From Acanthococcus lagerstroemiae (lineage: Eukaryota; Arthropoda; Insecta; Hemiptera; Eriococcidae), in the NCBI GenBank assembly GCA_031841125.1, contig CM063106.1, positions 31,616,001 to 31,680,000 of the forward strand: 64,000 nt of DNA, in the 5' to 3' direction. Both the position numbers and the translations under genes were made by a program. This document shows, piece by piece, positions 56,101 to 61,912 of the stretch (position 1 is its first letter; each line of letters starts with the position of its first letter). The notes under the pieces were generated by a model. That model saw only the letters and a program-made list of their open reading frames with translations. It made no database searches and was not told the DNA's origin.

Positions 56101-59100
56101 GCCTTCAATTTTGAGAATAGGCAATACATCGTACTAAGATTTTTTCCATCCATGCCAGTACTATCGCCCCTCCCCCATAATCAGATTAAGTCAATGATCA
56201 TGTATTGTATATATTGTTTTAAAAGTTTTTTTTTGTTATCTGTAAACAGCGCAGCCCCTTCAATTTGTTCATAGGCAACTTTTTGTACTCAACTTTTTTC
56301 AAGTTTTATCGAGTACTATGCGTACCTAGAGGGTTCTTGAACGAAGTCTGGACACCCAGTATAATAGTCTATGCAACAGTTCAATCTTTGACAAGAAAAT
56401 CAACAAAATTTATTTAAAAACCACGAACGCGTTTTTTTTTTTCCTTCAAAATCTTGTTTTTCGAAAATTGCGAGGTACCTCTTTTTTAATGGATATAGAG
56501 GGATGAATGTAGCCCATAGGAAGCTGGAAAAAATCTCATTTTGTCAAGAATTGAGTCTACTGTATAAACATGTGCTAAAATTTGATTTCAAAAATATGAA
56601 ATTTCGACGAGTTTTGTAAAAGTTTACGAAAAGTTCGTAAAATTAAATGTATTAATTGTTGTATTTTCTCAAGAGTGGCTATGGATGATGCTTTGAACAT
56701 GGAACGAAATGTTTTAATATTGTTAGTTCCTCTTGAAGGGGCTATCTATCAATTGAGTGCGTCGCAGCAAAAAGGGCACAAGCTTTGAAGTTGGGTACAT
56801 TGGTGTAAAATACTTCTTGTTGTTTTGATACGAAACTTTACGCTTTCTCCTTCTGAAAAATCATGACGTTGCAATGAAACAATGCCTCCTTCATTTATAT
56901 TTTCCTGTTTGTATTTGGTAAGTTATGTGCCATTTTTGTAGCGACTTTTTCCCCATTCTCGGTAAATCTTAATCACTTGTCCGAATACCTAATTCTATTC
57001 TTTACTCAATAATAGCACAAAAACGCGGTACACAACTCGAAAAGGAGCATAACTAACGATAACCATGATACGACCGCTTTTTTCATGTTTTTTCACATCA
57101 TTCTCAAGCATTTCTGTTGATAACAAACCGAGTTGGGAAGGTGGGGTAAATTACATCAGACCATAAAAAGTCTGTAGATTCCGAATCTGAAGTCGCCTCA
57201 AAAAGGGCACATAGTCGGTATGTGCCCTTTTTGCCGCGACACACTCAATTTCAATTTGTGGAACATAAATTTTTCAAATTTTCAAATTCGTGTTGCCCTC
57301 TCATAACAGGGGATGAACAATAACTACTTATCTCCGTTTTTGAAATATCACTTATTGCTGTTCCACGTATTACTTTCGAAAAATTTCCTGAATAAATAGT
57401 TTGAGAACAAATGAAAATACAATTTTTCTCTAACTTCAGAGCCTCCTAGCTCCTTCAATTATGAGAATATGCCATAGATGCACGTTATGTTCCTTGTTTT
57501 TCTCGACAAATATTCTCACATTCCTTCAGACTGGCCTCCAGAACTGAGAGATCCATAAAAATAACTAAAGACTATCGATATTTGAGCTTAATAGCGAGTA
57601 GTATTGAAGTTTAATAAAGATATAACTTCCATTCCTCTCTTTTTCATCATCAAGGACAAAATAAAGAAATATTTTTCATCAGAGCACGATATCGTTCGGT
57701 TAATGTTGTATGAGTAATTTCTGGTAATATCACTTACTTTCCGCTTAAAATATCATTTCTTATTTGTAAACACAACTGATATCTGAAACATACCGGATAT
57801 ACTATTAAAAGAATACTGCATTGATAACAGACGTGGAAATGAAATTACTCTAATCAACTTGAAACGGGCAATAAATCACGTATTTCTCCTAATGGCTTCT
57901 CCTCTTCTGAATACGCACGTAACTGATTCATAATCATTATTACATTTGAGTCTACGGTAGCTCTACATATTACCACGAAATAAATAACGATTGATACCTA
58001 GTAATATCTTCTTGCAACTGTGATGGATCTGGTGGATAGAACTTTACTTCGAAACTAAACTTCCACGGTTCATCTGGAAAACGAAAAATACCGAAGATTT
58101 AAAAATTAATCGCGTAAACATAGCACTATTAACCTACATCAATTCCGAAAATAAATGAATGAAAAAACTGGCAGTTCTGAAGATCGATATCAATTAACAA
58201 CACGAGATATCATTAAAATTCAATCTTTCAACCGTATCAATGAAATGGCATCGTAAAAATGCTACTTTCGATAATCCTATAAGTGGAATACAAATACACT
58301 TGAAAGTTCACGCGCATATCTTGAGTAATATTGTAATGTTATTTTAAAATCACGAAAATTTTGCACCAAAAAATAAAATGAAATTTACTAAAATTAATAA
58401 ATCGAAGATGGTAAATTTCCTCGGCATTCCTCGAGAATTAATTGCCGATAATCTTCGAAAATAGTCAAGTTTTTATAGTTTTTTCCAGGGATGGCAAACG
58501 AAACGAAACGAAATAACGAAACAACGATTGATTTTTGTCTAAAATATTAAAACGAAATAACGAAACGAAAAAAAAAAGTTTCGTTTGCCACCCCTAGTTT
58601 TCTGATTTGTGATTTTTAGGATCGGCTACTAGTAGCCGAGCCTATTGCAACCACTTTCTACGGTCGGGTACTAGTAGCCGAGCCTACTGTAATCGAAATT
58701 TCATTTCTTTTCCCGGGTGAGTTGAGTCAGGGTGAGTTCAGTAAATAGCAGGGATGGCAAACAAACAAAACGAAATAACGATTGATTTTTGTCAAAAATA
58801 TTGAAACGAAATAACGAAACGAAAAAAAAGAACGGTTTCGTTTGCCATCCCTGGTTTTTTCGATAACAAAGGTATGATAATTTGAAAGAAGATAATGAAA
58901 TAGATAAAGACGAAAGGTAAGACGGTCGTTACCTCATTTTGTTTTTTGAGTCGATTTAAAAAATAATGGTACAGGTGTAATAGAAATGTTACCGATTTCT
59001 CCAAATGTATGGGACAAAAATGTATCAAAACTGAAGGGACGGTTTTCTCGACTGTCTATTGTTTATTCCCAAAGTTGTATGTCATTCGCTCCCAACTCTT

Positions 59101-61912
59101 CTCTCTTATTAATAAAAACTGCGAAGAAAAGTCAAATGCGCCATCTTAAGACATGTGTTCTTAAGATGGCACACTTTTTTGAATGTCGATTTCTCCAAAT
59201 GTATTAGATTAAAATCTATCAAAATTTGATGAAAGGTGCTTTGGACTGTCTACTACTTATTTACAAAGTTTTATGTCATTCGCACCTAAACTCTTCTTCC
59301 GGTAATTAAAATTATGAAGCAAAATCAAATGCACCATTTTGAAAGATGTGTTTCTAAGATGGCGCATCTTCAAATTTCAAGTAAAGACGTATGGAAACAT
59401 ACCAGAGCTGCACTTTTTTGACTTTTACCTCGCTCACCTCTTTTTTTTATACTTTGGTTAATAAATTTTCATCATTACATGTAGATTCCGTTTTGGCGAC
59501 TGTTGTTGCGCCATCTTAGGACGAGTTAAATCAATTCGAAATTTAAATAATTATTAATAAATAGCGAACCCGACTAAAAATCCGATTAGTTTATTAGGNN
59601 NNNNNNNNNNNNNNNNNNNNNNNNNNNNNNNNNNNNNNNNNNNNNNNNNNNNNNNNNNNNNNNNNNNNNNNNNNNNNNNNNNNNNNNNNNNNNNNNNNNN
59701 NNNNNNNNNNNNNNNNNNNNNNNNNNNNNNNNNNNNNNNNNNNNNNNNNNNNNNNNNNNNNNNNNNNNNNNNNNNNNNNNNNNNNNNNNNNNNNNNNNNN
59801 NNNNNNNNNNNNNNNNNNNNNNNNNNNNNNNNNNNNNNNNNNNNNNNNNNNNNNNNNNNNNNNNNNNNNNNNNNNNNNNNNNNNNNNNNNNNNNNNNNNN
59901 NNNNNNNNNNNNNNNNNNNNNNNNNNNNNNNNNNNNNNNNNNNNNNNNNNNNNNNNNNNNNNNNNNNNNNNNNNNNNNNNNNNNNNNNNNNNNNNNNNNN
60001 NNNNNNNNNNNNNNNNNNNNNNNNNNNNNNNNNNNNNNNNNNNNNNNNNNNNNNNNNNNNNNNNNNNNNNNNNNNNNNNNNNNNNNNNNNNNNNNNNNTT
60101 AGTTTATTAGGAAGTAGATGAAATTCATCTTTCATTTGTAGGGCTATAATGCGGATTTGGGAATGTAGGAATAAAAATGCACTTTGCTCAGCGGTCTGTA
60201 TCTCCTCATATGTTAATTTTTCAGTACAGTGTAGTTAGTGTTTCTTGTAGAGAATTTTACGAGAAATACTTTTCTACTGAGGTATTTACTTCCTAAAACG
60301 TCATCCTTTCGAGTAGAATTGAAAAAACAATCAGAAACCGATGTTAGTTCGAGCCCCCTCGTGAATAATAGTGAAAACTCTTCACATGGGGATGGCGGGT
60401 TTCCACCAAGCATTCGGGACACTGTCCTGAACACATTTCAAACCTTCGCGGTAAATTTTTTTCTAATTTTTTTCATTTTTCACTATAACACTCCTGGGCT
60501 AGAACATCATGTGATATTCACATTTACTTTTTATGAAAGTACAAATTCGAGAACGCTACCGATACAAAATATAAAAAATCAAATTTACACATGTAAAAAG
60601 GATGATATGGCGAAAGCAAGGCAATCCTATGAGAGGGTGTTCCTATGTTAAAACTGCATGAGCACGAAGTACCAAGTCGGCGCGAATTCAGTTTTGACAT
60701 AAGTGTTGCCAGTTACGAGAAATCTGCAGTGCGCCATCTTAGGACACACTCCCCAATAACACTTTGTCATGTACTGTTTATTCAGTTCAGGTTGAAATTC
60801 CAAGGAGAAGTTCGATTAGGCGGGACAATTCCTATTTCAAAATACGTTCTAGAACTAAAAAAGCTCTTCGAAAGGAGAAAAATGTATGGAAGAATTAGTT
60901 TTATTAACCTGTGAATGGGAGAGCTTTTTTTACCGTATCTACTCACTGCTTTCACGGAAACAAGATTATTTCTTCATGGAAAATTAAAGGGAATGGGGAA
61001 AGGGCAGATAACAGCACTTTAATATGCAGAACAGGTATTCGCCAAATTATCATCAACTTGGAATCATACCGAAGCAATTCTTTCATGGGAAAAGAGGTCG
61101 ATTTTGTCAAACACGAAAGTTTCAAACTAGCCGACTGTGCACAAGTTTGAGATATAATAATCAAAACGAAACAGTCAACTAGTTCACTTCTTCAACAAAT
61201 GTTTTAGGAGGTGATACAGACCAATGGCGGAAAGCCAAAAACGTGGGGCAAGAAGCTGACTCCCATAAAATGTTCAAAAACAAAATAGTGTTGCCCAGAC
61301 AACGATACAACAGTCTTTTCAGCTCCCTGATGAATTTTCAAAGTTTTTCTCCAACGAATTTGCGCTGGTTGCAGGCATAGATCAACGGACACAAAATGTA
61401 TCCTTACATACACATTCTGATTAAGACAGAATCTGCCAACGCCCTGAAGTGCTATGAGAGACATTTCTGCAGATGCTCAGGCCAAGAATCACTTTTGAAC
61501 ACGCGAACAAGTACATAAGCTAACTTTTTTTAGAAGGTAGAGGCATTAGGGAGAAAATGAAATTTGTAGGGTTACAGGAGGTCTCTGAGGCTAAGCCCAT
61601 CCGCGAGCCCAGTTCTGATTCTGCTCTGGCTCATGCTTAAATGCATTACGTAAATCGACTCGATATTTTCATGACGACAATGTCACACAATTCATCAACA
61701 CACCTTTTCACTGAATAAAAACTAGTTTCGATTCCCAAAACGTTCGAATTGAACGAGGACTTACTTTTCAGACTTTTGGATATTCTTCGGTCCAATTGCA
61801 GCCAGTTATTTTTATCATATTTGTCTTCGTACTTCAGTCCGAAATAATCCCTTTCTAGTAAATTCAGATAATCACATACTTTGTCGAACAGTTCTTCACC
61901 TTTGGCTTTTCT
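31977..61912 (-). CDS. cora: Coracle / protein 4.1 (FERM) gene, 24 exons placed
   Basis: Coding exons in transcription order: 61765-61912, 57998-58073, 53501-53677, 53266-53418, 52968-53153, 51777-51949, 51082-51248, 50331-50420, 50144-50247, 47239-47374, 45560-45664, 45357-45467, 45134-45241, 40804-40914, 39656-40378, 39511-39570, 39244-39357, 38676-38810, 38047-38157, 37702-37812, 33601-33714, 33350-33463, 32494-32700, 31977-32156. Splice phases agree at every junction except 57998 to 53677, where ~16 conserved FERM F2 residues are missing. Order: FERM, FERM-adjacent region, long Ser/Thr-rich spacer, 4.1 C-terminal domain. In Drosophila, coracle is a cytoplasmic septate-junction scaffold that binds Neurexin IV. 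The first exon(s) are not in view. Confidence 0.9.
32494..32700 (-). CDS. cora: cora exon: 4.1 C-terminal domain, first part
   Basis: 207 nt, phase 0-0, donor GTAAGT. Encodes [17 protein letters not shown], then [20 protein letters not shown]. The [14 protein letters not shown] motif begins the conserved 4.1 C-terminal domain. Confidence 0.93.
33350..33463 (-). CDS. cora: cora exon: Ser-rich acidic segment
   Basis: 114 nt, phase 0-0, acceptor TATTTAG, donor GTAGGG. Encodes [20 protein letters not shown], then [18 protein letters not shown]. Confidence 0.8.
33601..33714 (-). CDS. cora: cora exon: conserved tail segment
   Basis: 114 nt, phase 0-0. Encodes [20 protein letters not shown] and [12 protein letters not shown], recognisable as the segment before the C-terminal domain in coracle-type proteins. 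Donor GTAATT. Confidence 0.87.
34631..34780. mobile_element. Inverted-repeat element in a cora intron
   Basis: ACTGTAGAGCGCC and CTGTCATGCGAATCCCC on the left are mirrored by GGGGCATCTGCATGACAG and GCGCTCTACAGGT on the right. The arms are about 50 bp with a short AT-rich centre. Confidence 0.55.
34845..35090. mobile_element. MITE, complete copy of the GGACGCTGTT family
   Basis: Starts GGACACTGTTCAACAAAAGG and ends CCCTTTCACTGAACAGCGTCC, inverted repeats of about 30 bp. The body matches the copies at 14968/18442 and 41799. 246 bp, no coding capacity. Confidence 0.8.
35831..35990. mobile_element. 160-bp MITE with 28-bp perfect inverted repeats
   Basis: Both ends carry an identical 28-bp terminal repeat starting CAGGGCGGTATGCAAGAAAT. 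Inside is a second palindrome near 35869-35898 (CCTTAAGGTACCT, CCCG, AGGTACCTTAAGG), so the DNA can fold as a hairpin within a hairpin. Flanking duplication not obvious. Confidence 0.85.
36101..36350. mobile_element. 250-bp inverted-repeat element
   Basis: Ends CAGTAACCTGCTAGGAAAAA and the complement of TTCTTCCTGGCAGGTCACAG, about 36 bp at roughly 85% identity, including AAAGGGA.CT..GCGCAAAAA. Lies in the 33.7-37.7 kb cora intron. Confidence 0.7.
36351..37695. other. Intron sequence, nothing recognised
   Basis: Slightly GC-richer around 36880-37290, but no protein-like frame, tail or terminal repeat could be made out. Confidence 0.35.
37702..37812 (-). CDS. cora: cora: cassette exon
   Basis: 111 nt, phase 0-0, acceptor TTTTTAG, donor GTATGT. 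Starts [20 protein letters not shown] and ends LETNAKTSQ. This is the clearest example of the cassette consensus: E-x-x-x-N-G-G-R-x-P-Y-V, Thr-rich centre, KTSQ end. Confidence 0.82.
38047..38157 (-). CDS. cora: cora: cassette exon
   Basis: 111 nt, phase 0-0, donor GTAAGA. Starts [20 protein letters not shown], then [14 protein letters not shown]. It ends like the exon at 37702-37812. Confidence 0.8.
38676..38810 (-). CDS. cora: cora: cassette exon
   Basis: 135 nt, phase 0-0, acceptor GTTTTAG, donor GTACGT. Starts [20 protein letters not shown] and ends LGSKTTQ. A longer member of the cassette family. Confidence 0.78.
39244..39357 (-). CDS. cora: cora: Ser/Thr-rich exon
   Basis: 114 nt, phase 0-0, acceptor TTGTTAG, donor GTAAAA. 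Encodes [20 protein letters not shown] and ends STSSTKTSQ, the same K-T-S-Q ending as the cassettes at 37702 and 38047. Confidence 0.75.
39511..39570 (-). CDS. cora: cora: 20-residue exon
   Basis: 60 nt, phase 0-0, acceptor GTGTAG, donor GTATTG. Encodes [20 protein letters not shown]. Short and Ser-rich; supported mainly by splice sites and position. Confidence 0.65.
39656..40378 (-). CDS. cora: cora: giant repeat exon, 15-residue Ser/Pro/Lys repeats
   Basis: 723 nt, 241 residues, phase 0-0, acceptor TATTTTAG, donor GTAGAC. From about residue 60 it is a tandem array of a 45-bp unit encoding [15 protein letters not shown] and variants (KFEL, KAGL, KDGL). About a dozen units are visible, clean in the middle and eroded at both ends. 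The frame is open throughout with no internal ATG. Polar and basic, certainly disordered, rich in S-P and S-K sites for kinases (inference). Such arrays change length easily. Confidence 0.82.
40804..40914 (-). CDS. cora: cora: cassette exon
   Basis: 111 nt, phase 0-0, acceptor TTTTGTAG, donor GTATGT. Encodes [20 protein letters not shown] and then Ser/Thr-rich sequence. It shares the xENGxxxxY...TT layout with the other cassettes. Confidence 0.8.
41799..42053. mobile_element. MITE, third copy of the GGACGCTGTT family
   Basis: Ends GGACGCTGTTAAGCGTAACA and the complement of TTCTGTTACGCTTAACATTA. The body shares GTATCGTTGGAAAG and GGGCCCCCGATTCAAAAATG with the other copies. Both terminal repeats carry the same variant (TTAAGCGTAACAGAACC), which differs from the copy at 34845. 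Confidence 0.75.
42391..42803. mobile_element. 413-bp inverted-repeat element
   Basis: TATTCGGACCTAGCAGC at the left end is exactly inverted at the right end (GCTGCTAGGTCCGAATA). No coding sequence. Confidence 0.7.
43619..43912. mobile_element. 294-bp element with long inverted repeats
   Basis: CTATTCGGGCCGTCCA...GACGAAAACATGAA on the left and its complement on the right give arms of ~60-70 bp with small gaps. A poly-C run follows at 43921. Confidence 0.75.
45134..45664 (-). CDS. cora: cora: three tandem cassette exons
   Basis: Exons at 45560-45664 (105 nt), 45357-45467 (111 nt) and 45134-45241 (108 nt), all phase 0-0 with TTTTAG or TTTAG acceptors and donors of the type GTAGGT/GTACGA. They start [32 protein letters not shown] and [14 protein letters not shown]. 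The alignment E-x-G-x-R-x-P-(F/Y) then Thr-rich marks them as diverged duplicates of one cassette, also seen at 37.7-38.8 and 40.8 kb. Confidence 0.82.
47239..47374 (-). CDS. cora: cora exon: conserved spacer segment
   Basis: Phase 2 to 0, acceptor GACTAG, donor GTACGT. Encodes [20 protein letters not shown] and [21 protein letters not shown], a segment I recognise as conserved in coracle tails. Confidence 0.88.
47816..48165. mobile_element. Possible DNA-transposon fragment
   Basis: Starts CAGGGTGGCCACTATTTCGG, a common hAT-like terminus, and repeats TTCCCTGACTTTTCC several times. A matching far end was not found. Confidence 0.35.
48469..48933. mobile_element. hAT-type MITE with 8-bp duplication
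   Basis: AGGACTGGACGCAAAT near the left end is inverted as ATTCGCGCCCAGTCCT at the right. GTTCCCGC flanks both sides (48461-48468 and 48934-48941). The interior is a degenerate run of GATTCGAATCAC-like words. Confidence 0.75.
49296..50079 (-). mobile_element. PIF/Harbinger element remnant
   Basis: Termini GGAGAGCTATTCTTGAAA and the complement of TTTCTAGAATAGCTCTCC are inverted, followed inside by GGCGCA. On the minus strand at 49462-49698 a short frame with [20 protein letters not shown] resembles the N-terminal part of Harbinger transposases. Internally deleted. Confidence 0.65.
50144..50247 (-). CDS. cora: cora exon: KKKR exon
   Basis: Phase 0 to 2, donor GTAAGT. Encodes [20 protein letters not shown] and ends in STDSE. 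The [11 protein letters not shown] motif, with an aromatic cluster before a basic run, may be a binding or membrane-contact site (inference). Confidence 0.85.
50331..50420 (-). CDS. cora: cora exon: short Ser/Lys-rich exon
   Basis: 90 nt, phase 0-0, acceptor TTTCTAG, donor GTAAGA. Encodes [20 protein letters not shown] and [10 protein letters not shown]. The two equal phases mean skipping keeps the frame. Confidence 0.8.
51082..51248 (-). CDS. cora: cora exon: post-FA region
   Basis: Phase 1 to 0, acceptor TTTCTTTCAG, donor GTACTT. Encodes [29 protein letters not shown] and ends in a Lys-rich run (SPIKMKKVK). Charged and probably disordered. Confidence 0.85.
51777..51949 (-). CDS. cora: cora exon: FERM-adjacent (FA) region
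   Basis: Phase 2 to 1. Encodes [20 protein letters not shown] and [15 protein letters not shown]. The RFRYSGRT motif defines the FERM-adjacent domain, a regulatory site in 4.1 proteins. Confidence 0.93.
52010..52095 (-). other. Orphan open segment with splice-like ends
   Basis: TACAAG before 52095 and CAA|GTATGG after 52010 bracket an 86-nt open frame (phase 1 to 0) encoding [20 protein letters not shown]. It looks like real spacer protein. However, it lies between the F3 exon (ends phase 2) and the FA exon (starts phase 2), and it fits neither. Its phases equal those of the exon at 51082-51248. Confidence 0.3.
52230..52690 (-). mobile_element. tRNA-derived SINE
   Basis: The minus strand starts GTCGCTGTGTGGCTAAGTGG, with an A-box-like TGGCTAAGTGG, and carries a B-box-like GGTCGAGTCCC about 30 bp later. 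The tRNA acceptor stem is not complementary, so this is not a tRNA gene. A ~350-bp unrelated body follows and ends near 52230 in GATGATGTATGACAAAAAAC. Confidence 0.65.
52968..53153 (-). CDS. cora: cora exon: FERM F3 lobe
   Basis: Phase 2 to 2, acceptor TTTGTTTCAG. Encodes [20 protein letters not shown], then [16 protein letters not shown] and [14 protein letters not shown], the conserved C-terminal helix of F3. Confidence 0.95.
53266..53418 (-). CDS. cora: cora exon: FERM F2-F3
   Basis: Phase 2 to 2, donor GTAAGT. Encodes [20 protein letters not shown], then [19 protein letters not shown] and [11 protein letters not shown]. This covers the end of F2 and the first strands of the PH-like F3 lobe. 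Confidence 0.93.
53501..53677 (-). CDS. cora: cora exon: FERM F2 lobe
   Basis: Phase 2 to 2, acceptor TTTGTCCAG, donor GTACGT. Encodes [20 protein letters not shown], then [25 protein letters not shown], which is typical F2 sequence. Confidence 0.93.
54461..55214 (+). mobile_element. pogo/Tigger-like transposon, internally deleted
   Basis: The termini TACAGTAAAAGTCGCTTATT and its complement (at 55195-55214) are perfect inverted repeats of about 25 bp, bounded by the TA target expected for pogo. It sits inside the hAT-like pseudogene. Part of a second terminal-like motif recurs internally (AGTCGCTTATTGTAATG near 54586). Confidence 0.85.
54632..55105 (+). pseudogene. pogo/Tigger transposase N-terminus (CENP-B-like HTH)
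   Basis: A 157-codon frame. From an internal Met at 54731 it reads [19 protein letters not shown], then [20 protein letters not shown], a psq/CENP-B-like helix-turn-helix. The second helical DNA-binding unit follows ([31 protein letters not shown]). It stops at 55105 with no DDE catalytic domain, so only the DNA-binding half remains. Confidence 0.8.
56751..57250. mobile_element. 500-bp inverted-repeat element
   Basis: AATTGAGTGCGTCGCAGCAA at the left is inverted at the right (TTGCCGCGACACACTCAATT), with AAAGGGCACA inside both. A second inverted pair AAAAGGGCACATA/TATGTGCCCTTTT near 57199-57231 makes a hairpin at the right end. Confidence 0.75.
57998..58073 (-). CDS. cora: cora exon: FERM F1-F2 link
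   Basis: Phase 1 to 2, acceptor TTTTCCAG, donor GTATCA. Encodes [20 protein letters not shown] and EDIT. The next residues expected in all 4.1 proteins (Y-x-L-x-L-Q-x-R-x-D-I-x-x-G) are not on this exon or on the next one found. Confidence 0.88.
58496..58596. mobile_element. hAT-like mini-MITE, copy 1
   Basis: CAGGGATGGCAAACGAAAC at the left and the complement of GTTTCGTTTGCCACCCCTAG at the right. The interior is GAAACGAAATAACGAAACG repeats. About 101 bp. Confidence 0.7.
58620..58690. repeat. Tandem palindromic 42-bp repeat
   Basis: CGGCTACTAGTAGCCG at 58623-58638 is a perfect 16-bp palindrome followed by AGCCTATTG. CGGGTACTAGTAGCCG at 58665-58680 is followed by AGCCTACTG. The period is 42 bp. 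Confidence 0.7.
58749..58853. mobile_element. hAT-like mini-MITE, copy 2
   Basis: Same family and orientation as 58496-58596, 105 bp, ends CAGGGATGGCAAAC and GTTTGCCATCCCTG. Confidence 0.75.
58994..59380. repeat. Two tandem ~194-bp repeats, each with a hairpin
   Basis: GATTTCTCCAAATGTAT starts at 58994 and 59188, and the downstream order is the same (CTGTCTA.T..TTATT, ATGTCATTCGC, AAAATCAAATGC). Each unit ends in an inverted repeat: TGCGCCATCTTAAGA/TCTTAAGATGGCACA near 59129-59172, and a decayed one near 59330-59372. Confidence 0.75.
59599..60098. other. Assembly gap, 500 N
   Basis: Exactly 500 N, a default placeholder size. The 13 bases before the gap (TTAGTTTATTAGG) are identical to the 13 bases after it, so the true gap may be absent or unlike 500 bp. 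Confidence 0.99.
60100..61760. other. cora intron, nothing recognised
   Basis: No exon with both splice sites and a matching phase was found. GCGCCATCTTAGGACACAC near 60732 repeats the motif seen near 59508 and 59129. Otherwise no repeat boundaries are clear. Confidence 0.35.
61765..61912 (-). CDS. cora: cora exon: FERM F1 lobe
   Basis: Acceptor TTTTCAG before 61912, donor GTAAGT after 61765; phase 0 to 1. Encodes [19 protein letters not shown] and then [20 protein letters not shown], the hallmark end of the F1 (ubiquitin-like) lobe in 4.1 proteins. The start of F1 should be on an exon at higher coordinates; none is recognisable up to 64000. Confidence 0.88.

Noticed and set aside
59554..60135. 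193-codon minus-strand frame
   Set aside because: Almost all of it is the N gap.
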